This document shows, piece by piece, positions 1-7,260 of a DNA stretch of 64,000 nucleotides. The stretch is from Rhodoferax lacus. GTDB lineage: Bacteria; Pseudomonadota; Gammaproteobacteria; Burkholderiales; Burkholderiaceae_C. A program made the position numbers and the translations under genes. The stretch lies in assembly GCF_003415675.1 (NCBI RefSeq), contig NZ_QFZK01000001.1, forward strand, positions 62,001-126,000, written 5' to 3'. The first letter of the stretch is position 1; each line of letters begins with the position of its first letter. The notes beneath the pieces are model-generated. The model ran no database searches. It saw only the letters and a program-made list of their open reading frames with translations, and was not told where the DNA came from.

Positions 1-645
1 CAGCAACCTCTCGGTGGTCATGAGGATGGCGCTGATGGAGAACAGCAAAATGGCGAAGGCGAAACTCGTGATGTAGACCAGGTTTTGAGGCGATGTGCTC
101 AGTGTGTTGTAGTCGGGCTGTTCGGTGAAGGTGGTCACGAAGCGCATCAGCTGAATCACCGCCGTGATGCCCAGCACACCAGCCGTCAGCATGTTGCCAA
201 AGGTTCTGGCAGGCTGCTGCAGGATGAACCGTGCATGTTGGCCAAACAGGATGGCCATGGCGATATTGGAGGTGCGCAGCCGTCCCTGGTAGCTGGGCTC
301 GACCACAGTGAACCAAAGCTCCAGCACCAGGGCCAGCAACAGCAATACGGCAAACGGGGCAGGCCTGGGCGCGACACCAAAGAACCGCTGCGTTCCCCGG
401 TACCCGATGTAGAGACCCAACAGCAACAGGAAGACGCTGAAGGGAATGCTCAGCACATCGGGCAAGCTGCCGCGCGCAGCAAACAGGCTGCCTCCCACGC
501 AAAAGATCAGCATGGCGACCGACCAATCACCCAGTCCCTGAATGGAGGTGGGGTATTTGCGCTGCAGGATATAGAACACCAGAGCCATCAGGCCACTCAT
601 GGAGCCTGACAGAATGATGACGGTGCGGGGATCGATCAGGTTCAT
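1..645 (-). CDS. Polytopic membrane sensor domain, probable N-terminus of a GGDEF-type signalling protein (partial)
   Basis: The gene starts at the ATG at 645 and runs off the left edge, leaving 215 codons. The visible part is nearly all membrane: about seven hydrophobic helices, near residues 8-27, 41-58, 64-82, 97-115, 124-140, 150-168 and 190-210, joined by short loops with basic residues. The opening MNLIDPRTVI followed by a helix is the style of N-terminal sensor modules that precede GGDEF domains in Comamonadaceae. That resemblance is recalled, not searched, and no GGDEF motif is inside the window. It lies downstream of ridA on the same strand but is separated by 85 bases containing a strong hairpin, so it is probably its own transcription unit. 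A plain integral membrane protein of unknown role is the alternative. Confidence 0.6.
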   Translation of the reverse strand, partial: MNLIDPRTVIILSGSMSGLMALVFYILQRKYPTSIQGLGDWSVAMLIFCVGGSLFAARGSLPDVLSIPFSVFLLLLGLYIGYRGTQRFFGVAPRPAPFAVLLLLALVLELWFTVVEPSYQGRLRTSNIAMAILFGQHARFILQQPARTFGNMLTAGVLGITAVIQLMRFVTTFTEQPDYNTLSTSPQNLVYITSFAFAILLFSISAILMTTERLL

Positions 646-689
646 GGTCCAAAGCCGTTGCAGCCACGCATTGGACCTGTGATTGAAGC

Positions 690-723
690 GGCCGGATATC
701 CCCCATACGGGTGATATCCGGCC
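690..723 (-). terminator. Strong hairpin between ridA and the membrane sensor gene
   Basis: GGCCGGATATC (690-700) pairs perfectly with GATATCCGGCC (713-723), giving an 11-bp stem with a 12-base loop. It sits just past the ridA stop on the minus strand. There is no T-run after the stem, so intrinsic termination is inferred from position and stem strength only; a protein-binding palindrome is possible. Confidence 0.4.
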
Positions 724-730
724 CGGACGC

Positions 731-1186
731 CTATTCCACTTCGGCGATCATCTCGATTTCAACGCAGCAACCCATGGGGATTTGCGCCACGCCAAAAGCA
801 CTGCGTGCGTGCGCGCCCTTGGCACCAAACACCTGGCCTATGAGTTCGCTGCAACCGTTGGTGACCAGGTGCTGCTCGGTGAAGTCGCCGGTGGAGTTCA
901 CCAGGGACATGAGCTTGACGATGCGGGTCACGCGGTTGAGGTCGCCTACGGCGGCATGCAGCGTGCCCAGCAGGTCAATGGCGATGGCGCGGGCGGCCGC
1001 CTGGCCTTCGGCTGTGGTGGTGTTCTTGCCGAGTTGGCCCACCCAGGGCTTGCCGTCCTTCTTGGCCACGTGGCCGCTCAGGAAAACCAGCTTGCCGGTC
1101 TGAACAAAGGGAACATAGGCCGCAGCCGGAATGGCCACCGGGGGCAGGGTGATGCCGAGCTCAGCCAGCTTGTCGTAAACGCTCAT
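731..1186 (-). CDS. RidA/YjgF family enamine/imine deaminase-like protein
   Basis: A 151-residue protein of the RidA (YjgF/YER057c/UK114) superfamily, whose members hydrolyse reactive enamine or imine intermediates released by PLP enzymes. Seen in the sequence: the family opening with VFLSGHVAKKDGKP (a G-H-V variant of the usual SGQ), the central LGTLHAAVGDLNRVTRIVKL segment, and a C-terminal half ending in the V-E-I-E strand. The usual catalytic arginine of the archetype (IPGRxARSxV) is replaced in context by KGAHARSAFGVAQIP, which keeps the ARS/FGV core; this places it in the longer YjgF-like subgroup of about 150 residues. Only 12 bases separate it from the transglutaminase-like gene upstream, so the two are probably cotranscribed. 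Substrate unknown. Confidence 0.85.
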   Translation of the reverse strand: MSVYDKLAELGITLPPVAIPAAAYVPFVQTGKLVFLSGHVAKKDGKPWVGQLGKNTTTAEGQAAARAIAIDLLGTLHAAVGDLNRVTRIVKLMSLVNSTGDFTEQHLVTNGCSELIGQVFGAKGAHARSAFGVAQIPMGCCVEIEMIAEVE

Positions 1187-1198
1187 GGTGTGTGTCCT

Positions 1199-2221
1199 TT
1201 AGTTGTTGGATTGCGATTGGGTTTGAGAGAGCCCGCCGGGCAGGGATTGGCTTTGCGACTGCAGTCCCGAGAGGCCTTGCGTTTGCGTTTGGCCAAGTGC
1301 CATGGCGGGCATGCCGGGCATGGCATTTTCGCCCACTGGTGCCACTGTCACCCCCACATGCAAGGTGTGGCTGGCGCCGCCGTGGATGACACCGCGCAGG
1401 GGAGACACATCGCCAAAGTCGCGGCCGGTGGCCACTGTCACGTAGTCTTCCCCAGGCGCATGCCAGCCCCAGCGGTTGTTGGTAGGGTCAAAGTCGACCC
1501 AGCGCGCACCCTCGGGCAGGTCGGGCAGGTAGACGCTGACCCAGGCGTGCGAAGCATCACTGCCTACCAGTCGCGGCTGGCCTGCAGGGGGATGGGTGAG
1601 CACATAGCCACTGACGTAGCGGGCGGGCAGGCCCAGGGTGCGCAGGCACGCGATCATGATGTGCGAGAAGTCCTGGCACACGCCCTTGCGCTGGGCCAGC
1701 GCCTGCAGTGCCGGGGTGTTGATCTGGGTGCTTTGGCTCTCGTAGCTGAAGCCTTCATGGATGCGCCGCGTCAGGTCTATGCAGGCGTCCAGCAACGAAG
1801 CACCGGGCGTGAAGCTGCTGCGCGCAAAGGTGGCGAACTCCATGTGGCGCGGCACAAAGGGCGATGGGTAGACAAACTCGGAAGCTGCATCAAAACGGTT
1901 GCCGGCCTGGTAGCGAAACAGCTCGCGCACTTTCTCCCAGGGCAGCGGGCTGCTGACCAAGGGGCTGGCCTGTGTGGCGATCAGGCTGTGCGCCACCACC
2001 TCCAGCACAGAATGGGGCACTTGCAGCGAAAAGAAGCAATGGGCGTTGCCAAACACGTCGCGCAGCTTGCGCATTTGCGAAGGCACCGGGTTGACATGCA
2101 GGCTGTGGTCCAGCACCTGTTGCGTGGTGTGCTCGCACGGCTCCATATAGGCCATGTGCTGCGCGGTCTCCACGGCCGGGCGGTAGTGGTAGCTGGTTTC
2201 GTGGGTGACTTGCAGCAGCAT
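1199..2221 (-). CDS. Bacterial transglutaminase-like cysteine peptidase family protein
   Basis: A 340-residue cytoplasmic protein (no signal peptide) with the bacterial transglutaminase-like N-terminal domain (residues 1-90, opening LLQVTHETSYHY) followed by the transglutaminase core. The catalytic triad is readable: Cys in RKGVCQDFSH, His in SDASHAWVSVYLP and Asp in WVDFDPTNN. The first ATG overlaps the stop of the ATP-grasp/alpha-E gene by one base (TGATG), so translation is coupled. This pairing with CP-ATP-grasp and alpha-E proteins is conserved in many bacteria, and the family is predicted to act as a peptidase or peptide-bond-forming partner of the ATP-grasp enzyme. The last 35 residues are low-complexity and rich in Gln, Ser and Leu (repeats of the type SQSQS, QTQSQS), which is not part of the family fold. 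Confidence 0.88.
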   Translation of the reverse strand: MLLQVTHETSYHYRPAVETAQHMAYMEPCEHTTQQVLDHSLHVNPVPSQMRKLRDVFGNAHCFFSLQVPHSVLEVVAHSLIATQASPLVSSPLPWEKVRELFRYQAGNRFDAASEFVYPSPFVPRHMEFATFARSSFTPGASLLDACIDLTRRIHEGFSYESQSTQINTPALQALAQRKGVCQDFSHIMIACLRTLGLPARYVSGYVLTHPPAGQPRLVGSDASHAWVSVYLPDLPEGARWVDFDPTNNRWGWHAPGEDYVTVATGRDFGDVSPLRGVIHGGASHTLHVGVTVAPVGENAMPGMPAMALGQTQTQGLSGLQSQSQSLPGGLSQTQSQSNN

Positions 2222-4863
2222 CAGGAGCCCAGGCTTTGCTTGGTCTCACCCGAGTGGGTGAAGTAGGTGGTGCTGATTTCGTCGGAGACGTTGAAGGCGC
2301 TGGCGCGCAGGGTGCGCAAGAGCTCCAGCAGGGTCACAGGCTCCAGCAGTTCGCCACTGCGCTCCCAGTCGCTGGAAAAGTCCCAGCTGTCGGGGGCCGG
2401 CACCTTGAGCGACAGCGGGCAGAGCACACCGGCCGGGCTGCCCGCCAGCTTGGCCAGACGCCCGCGCAAGGTATGGGCCACCCAGGCCAGGGAGCGCGGG
2501 TTGTCCAGGTCCAGCACCACCAGGTCGGTGAGGGCGGCAATGTCGCGGCTTTGCTGGTATTGGGCGCGGAAGGTGATGGTGCTGTCAAAAAGGTCCAGCA
2601 TGGCCTCAAAACCGCCGTCGCTCTCCAGGGTGCCCAGCTCCAGCGCACGCTCAAGGGCACCGGCCAGAAAGGCCAGGCGCTCCACGTGGCGGCCTATGCT
2701 GAGCAGGCGCCAGCCATCGTCGCGCGTCATGCGGTCGGTCTGCGCACCGGTGATGGCGGCCAGGTAGTCGCTGCTGGTCTTGAGCACACGCAGCGCGGCA
2801 GCCACTGAAAAATCACCGCGCGCGGTGTGCTCGCGGCAGCGGCTGAAGAGTTCGTCCTCGCAGCGCACGATCATGCTCCAGTGCTCTTGCGACAGGCGCT
2901 CGCGCACGGTGGATGCAGCCATCTTGAGGGCACGCAGGCTGTAGCCCACGCTGGTGGCGCCGTCGGTAGCACCCATGCTGGCCACCAGGGAGCGCTCAAA
3001 CACGCGGCGTGCTTGCACGGCCGAGGGCACGCCCGGCAACACCAGGGTGTTGTTCACCGCCATGTGGGACAGCCACTGCTGCAGCGGCACCGAGGTCTGG
3101 TGCTCGCCGCCCAGGCATTCCAGTGTCAGGCGCGCCAGCCGAACCGAGTTTTCGGCGCGCTCGGTGTAGCGGCCCAGCCAATACAGGTTTTCTGCCGCTC
3201 GGCTGGTGACCAGGCGCTTGCGTTTGGTAGGCAGGCTGGCCTGGTGGGCCAGGGTGAGCAGGGGGCTGGTGTCGACTGCGCTTTCGCTCAGGGCCCAGAC
3301 GTCGGCACTGCTGCCGCCGCGCTGCATGGAGGCGATGTCCACACTGGCTCCGGCAACGCGCGCCAGGCCACCGGGCAACACGCGCCAGCGCGGCTTGCCA
3401 TCGGGCCCCCGTCCGTCGGATACCGCAAACACGCGCAGCACGGTGGAGCGCAAAGCCATGCGGCCGGGCAGGGCGGCGCTGCCGGGCTGCCAGGTGGGCA
3501 TTTGCGACAGTGGCAAATAGGCTTGCACCGTGTGTTCCTCGCCCTGGCGCAGGATGCGGCCGGCCCAGGCGTCGAGCTCCATGCGGCTCAGGTGGCGGGC
3601 AATCACCGGGTCAAACGACTCGTGGATGGAGGAGCCAGGGTAGGTGGGCTTGAGCGTGTGGTCTGCCATATAAGGCAGAACCTCTTTCATGGCGCTTTGC
3701 TCGCCGCACCACCAGGTGGCCAGGGCGGGGAGCTTCAGCTCTTCGCCCAACACGTGCCGGGCCAGGGCCGGCAAAAAGCCCAGCAGCGCGGGTGACTCCA
3801 GAAAGGCTGAACCCGGTGCATTGGCCACCAGCACATTGCCGGCGCGAATGGCTTGCAGCAGGCCCGGCACGCCCAGGGTGGAGTCGGCGCGCAGCTCCAG
3901 CGGGTCCATGTACTGGTCATCCACCCGCTTGAGCAGGCCGTGGATGGGTACCAGGCCCTGCAGGGTCTTGAGGAACAGGCGCTCGTCCCGCACGATCAGG
4001 TCGCTGCCTTCAACCAGCGTGAGGCCCAGGTAGCGAGCCAGGTAGGCGTGCTCGAAATAGGTTTCGTTGTAGGGGCCGGGCGTCATCAGGGCGATGTGGG
4101 CGTCGGCACCGGCCGGGCTCAGGGCCTTGAGGCTTTCCATCAGTGCGCGATAGGTTTCTGCCAGGCGCTGCACCGGCATGCTCTGGAAGGCCTGCGGGAA
4201 CTGGCGCGACACGGTGAGCCGGTTCTCCAGCAGGTAGCCCAATCCTGAGGGCGCCTGCGTGCGCTGGCCTACCAGCCACCACAGGCCGTCAGGCCCACGC
4301 GAAATGTCAAAGGCCGCCACATGCAAATGCACGCCGCCAGCGGGCACCACGCCATGCATGCTGCGCAGATAGCCGGGATGGCCCTGTACCAGCGCGCCCG
4401 GCAGCAGGCCCCGCTTCAAAAAGTTTTGCGGACCATAGACATCTGCCAGCACGGCTTCGAGCAGGCGCACGCGCTGCAGCACACCGGCCTCGATCTGGGT
4501 CCAGCTCTTGGCATCGACGATGAGTGGAAACAGGTCCAGTGACCAGGGCCGCTGCGGCCCTTCCTGGTCGGCATAGACGTTGTAGGTGACGCCGTTGTCG
4601 CGGATCTGGCGCTGCAGGCTGGCAAAGCGCTGGTCCATCTCCTGCGCCGTTTGCGCATCCGACTGCGCAAAGAATTGCTGCCAGTGGCCGCTGAGCACAG
4701 CGCCGGGCGCCACGCCATCGGCGACAGTGCCATCGGGCGCGCCGGCCTGTCCGCGCAACTCATCGTAATGTCCCGTCTCCGGCGTACATTCGCGCGCCCG
4801 GGCCGCCATGCTGGTGGCAGTCCGCGCTGGTTGGGCAGAGGAGGAGTCAGTGATGGCGTTCAA
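2221..4863 (-). CDS. Fused circularly permuted ATP-grasp and alpha-E domain protein
   Basis: An 880-residue fusion. Residues about 60-530 match the circularly permuted type-2 ATP-grasp family (DUF404/DUF407): near residue 100 it reads VTYNVYADQEG, then RPWSLDLFPLIVDAKSW, and later PGPYNETYFEHAYLARYLG, the signature block of the family. Residues about 545-870 are an alpha-E (DUF403) helical domain, beginning SRAAENLYWLGRYTERAEN. In many genomes these are two adjacent genes; here they are one polypeptide. ATP-grasp enzymes form carboxylate-amine bonds at the cost of ATP, and comparative genomics predicts this set makes or attaches a small peptide. The alpha-E function is unknown. It is the first gene of the operon with the transglutaminase-like and RidA genes. 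The first 60 residues look unstructured, and a downstream start cannot be excluded. Confidence 0.9.
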   Translation of the reverse strand: MNAITDSSSAQPARTATSMAARARECTPETGHYDELRGQAGAPDGTVADGVAPGAVLSGHWQQFFAQSDAQTAQEMDQRFASLQRQIRDNGVTYNVYADQEGPQRPWSLDLFPLIVDAKSWTQIEAGVLQRVRLLEAVLADVYGPQNFLKRGLLPGALVQGHPGYLRSMHGVVPAGGVHLHVAAFDISRGPDGLWWLVGQRTQAPSGLGYLLENRLTVSRQFPQAFQSMPVQRLAETYRALMESLKALSPAGADAHIALMTPGPYNETYFEHAYLARYLGLTLVEGSDLIVRDERLFLKTLQGLVPIHGLLKRVDDQYMDPLELRADSTLGVPGLLQAIRAGNVLVANAPGSAFLESPALLGFLPALARHVLGEELKLPALATWWCGEQSAMKEVLPYMADHTLKPTYPGSSIHESFDPVIARHLSRMELDAWAGRILRQGEEHTVQAYLPLSQMPTWQPGSAALPGRMALRSTVLRVFAVSDGRGPDGKPRWRVLPGGLARVAGASVDIASMQRGGSSADVWALSESAVDTSPLLTLAHQASLPTKRKRLVTSRAAENLYWLGRYTERAENSVRLARLTLECLGGEHQTSVPLQQWLSHMAVNNTLVLPGVPSAVQARRVFERSLVASMGATDGATSVGYSLRALKMAASTVRERLSQEHWSMIVRCEDELFSRCREHTARGDFSVAAALRVLKTSSDYLAAITGAQTDRMTRDDGWRLLSIGRHVERLAFLAGALERALELGTLESDGGFEAMLDLFDSTITFRAQYQQSRDIAALTDLVVLDLDNPRSLAWVAHTLRGRLAKLAGSPAGVLCPLSLKVPAPDSWDFSSDWERSGELLEPVTLLELLRTLRASAFNVSDEISTTYFTHSGETKQSLGS

Positions 4864-4900
4864 GGGTCACAGTATGCCAGTGGCCTGCAGGCGCAAAAGC

Positions 4901-5608
4901 CTAATCCAGGGGAAGTGTGTCGAAGCTGGCGTACACGCCCTTGATCCAGCTCTTCACGCGCTGGCGCTCCAGCAGGCCCAGCGCATCGTCACCCGTCTTG
5001 GTGTTGATGGAGGCCCAGAAACTGGCGTTCTGGCGGTCAATCTTGCGCATGCTGGCTTCGTGCAACTGGGCCAGGCTGATCACCTGGGCACCCATCTCGC
5101 GCGCCTTTTTAAGGGCCGCCGAGTCATCGAGCTGGGAGAAGTCGGTGCCGCGGCCCAGGTTCTTCACCACGATGTAGTTGGGTCCATTGCCGTAGGTGTT
5201 GAGCAGGCGGCCCAGCAGGTCGACTGTGTCCTTGCCGGCATCGGCCAGGTGCCAGAAATTGACGGTAATGCCCATCTCGGCCATCAGGGGGATGAGTTCG
5301 GAATCGCGAATCCAGCGCGACAGGGGTGCCGCCGTTTGGGCTGCCAGATCGACGATCACGCTGGGAGTCTGGCCGTCTTCGGTGGGGGTTTCGAATTCGC
5401 CCACGATCAGGTCCAGGCCTTCATACGTGTCCACCACCACGGGGGATGCGTAGTCGGCATAAAAACGGGTGAAGGAGGTGTGCGAGCGGTCGGTGTCAAA
5501 GCCGGTGAAGGGCTGGCCCTTGTCAATGAAGTACTGGGCCAGTACACGTGCGGCAACCGATTTGCCGACGCCGCCTTTTTCGCCGCCTATGAAATTGAGA
5601 GAGGGCAT
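4901..5608 (-). CDS. Orphan ParA/MinD-like P-loop ATPase
   Basis: A 235-residue ParA-superfamily ATPase. The start at 5608 is chosen because an AGGAA Shine-Dalgarno lies 8 bases upstream and the protein then opens directly with the deviant Walker A box (SLNFIGGEKGGVGKS) that carries the signature lysine; the longer open frame upstream encodes no recognisable sequence. The Walker A' region is the VIVDLAAQ segment near residue 95. There is no DNA-binding N-terminal extension and no ParB or parS-like gene beside it, so it is not an obvious chromosome partition locus. It resembles the mobilisation/MobD-like or stand-alone ParA-like ATPases of betaproteobacteria. It is transcribed divergently from the phosphoesterase gene across 164 bases. 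Cargo or partner unknown. Confidence 0.8.
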   Translation of the reverse strand: MPSLNFIGGEKGGVGKSVAARVLAQYFIDKGQPFTGFDTDRSHTSFTRFYADYASPVVVDTYEGLDLIVGEFETPTEDGQTPSVIVDLAAQTAAPLSRWIRDSELIPLMAEMGITVNFWHLADAGKDTVDLLGRLLNTYGNGPNYIVVKNLGRGTDFSQLDDSAALKKAREMGAQVISLAQLHEASMRKIDRQNASFWASINTKTGDDALGLLERQRVKSWIKGVYASFDTLPLD

Positions 5609-5772
5609 GGGGATTCCTGTGAATGCGGGGTAAGTGGGAAGCTTGGTTGCGGTTAGCAAGCAAGTACCGTGCAAGGTTAACCGGAAATGGCGCCAGGTTT
5701 GACAGGGTGGAGCCTGCAATCCGATACTTCGATCGGCGCGGCTTTCGCGCTTCGTACACCCAGGCAGACACC

Positions 5773-7206
5773 ATGACCCGATTGATGCACCCGCCCCATC
5801 TATTACGCAACGATTTGGGTGGCACTGCCGCCGCAGGCCCTGGTGTGGCTTTGCTGAGCCTCTTGCACCTGAGCGATGCCCATGTGATGGACAGCGTGTC
5901 GCCCGCGCGTTGCGAGTGGATTGAACTGCTGGCCCATGACCCCTACTGGGCTGGCCTGTTGCACATGCACCGGCCGTATGAGGCACTCACGCACTGGGCA
6001 CTGGCCGCCCATGTGGAACGCCTGCGTCGCCATCCCCTGGCGCCCTGGAGCCAGCGGGCCTATGACATGGCCCTGTGCACGGGTGACAACATCGACAACG
6101 CCCAGGCCAATGAGCTGCAGGCCTTTGTAAGCATTCTGGGCGGAGGGCGCACCGCCTTGTCGGCCCATGGCGGTGTCCATGAACCGGGGCTGGAACTGGG
6201 CGAAGGTGCCTGGCCTTTCTGGTGCCCGGAGGCCGGGGTGCCCGATCTGTGGAAGCCCAAGGGTTATCCGGTGGTACCCGGCTTCGTGGCGCGCTCCAGT
6301 GCCGAAGTGCACTCGGCAGGACTGGGCTTTGCCTGGGCCAGCGTTCCCGGCAACCACGACGTGATGCGCCAGGGCACAGCCCTGCCCAACCCGGCCATTG
6401 AAGCCCTTGCCGTGGGGGGCCGCAAGGCCTTGGCCGGACCCGCAGGTTTTCGGCCCATCGACCCGCAGGCACTGTATGTGCAGCAACCCGAGCAGTTCTC
6501 CACCGGTGTGTCGCGGCCGATTGCCGCATCCGCCCAGCGCCGTGCGGTGGACTTGTGTGAATGGATGGCGGCCCACCGGCAGGCCGGTGCAATGGGTTTT
6601 GGCCCATCGCATGTGACCGAGGGACGTGCTGACACCTTTATTGACACCGAACATGTGCGCCTCATTCTGTTGGATACCAACCACCCCGCGGGGGACTACC
6701 AGGGCAGCATAGGCGCAGCGCAAATCGCCTGGCTGGAAGCGCGTCTGGCCGAAGTGGAGCAGCAGCCCGGGCGCATTGCCGTGCTGGCCAGCCACCACGG
6801 CTCGGTGTCCTTGGTCAACACCCTGGGCGCGGACCCGGAGCGCCTGCAGGGTCAGGCGCTGACTGAAGCCGTGCACCGCCATCCCTGTGTGGTGGCCTGG
6901 CTGGTGGGGCACCGTCACTTGCACCGGGTCACGCCGCATCCCCACCCGGATGCACGGGGGCGGGGCTTTTGGGAGATCACCACCGCATCCATCATGGACT
7001 GGCCCGCGCAGACCCGGGCGGTGGAAATCCTGCGCCACACTGACGGCCAACTGGAAATTGTCTGCACTCTGCAGGACCACCACGCGGAAGCCGGGAGTCT
7101 GGCCGCCTTGCATGCCGAACTGGCACTGCGCTTTGCCGGCAGCGCGGCCCCGTACATGCAGGGAGCGGCCCACGACGGCAATGTGCGCCTGCTGTTACCG
7201 CCGTGA
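5773..7206 (+). CDS. Calcineurin-like metallophosphoesterase
   Basis: A 477-residue protein with the ordered motifs of a calcineurin-like phosphoesterase: LLHLSDAHVMD near residue 35 (first metal site), ALCTGDNIDN near 100 (the GDxxDN motif), SVPGNHDVM near 195 (GNHD), and late in the protein SHHGSVS and VGHRHLHRV. The start at 5773 is preferred over an upstream ATG because the first 50 codons of the longer frame overlap the promoter region of the divergent ParA-like gene and look non-coding. No signal peptide is visible, so a cytoplasmic enzyme is likely. The length and the large insert between the first and second motifs suggest a family close to TIGR03767-type phosphoesterases (from memory, unverified). 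Substrate unknown; it is followed by the potassium channel after 54 bases. Confidence 0.8.
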   Translation: MTRLMHPPHLLRNDLGGTAAAGPGVALLSLLHLSDAHVMDSVSPARCEWIELLAHDPYWAGLLHMHRPYEALTHWALAAHVERLRRHPLAPWSQRAYDMALCTGDNIDNAQANELQAFVSILGGGRTALSAHGGVHEPGLELGEGAWPFWCPEAGVPDLWKPKGYPVVPGFVARSSAEVHSAGLGFAWASVPGNHDVMRQGTALPNPAIEALAVGGRKALAGPAGFRPIDPQALYVQQPEQFSTGVSRPIAASAQRRAVDLCEWMAAHRQAGAMGFGPSHVTEGRADTFIDTEHVRLILLDTNHPAGDYQGSIGAAQIAWLEARLAEVEQQPGRIAVLASHHGSVSLVNTLGADPERLQGQALTEAVHRHPCVVAWLVGHRHLHRVTPHPHPDARGRGFWEITTASIMDWPAQTRAVEILRHTDGQLEIVCTLQDHHAEAGSLAALHAELALRFAGSAAPYMQGAAHDGNVRLLLPP

Positions 7207-7260
7207 AAGCCTCACGGTTTACAGTGCGGGGGAAACTGAAACCATAAGCAAAACACCCCC

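Noticed and set aside
683..2266. A 527-codon plus-strand frame over ridA and the transglutaminase gene
   Set aside because: Overlaps two well-supported minus-strand genes and shows no family motif.
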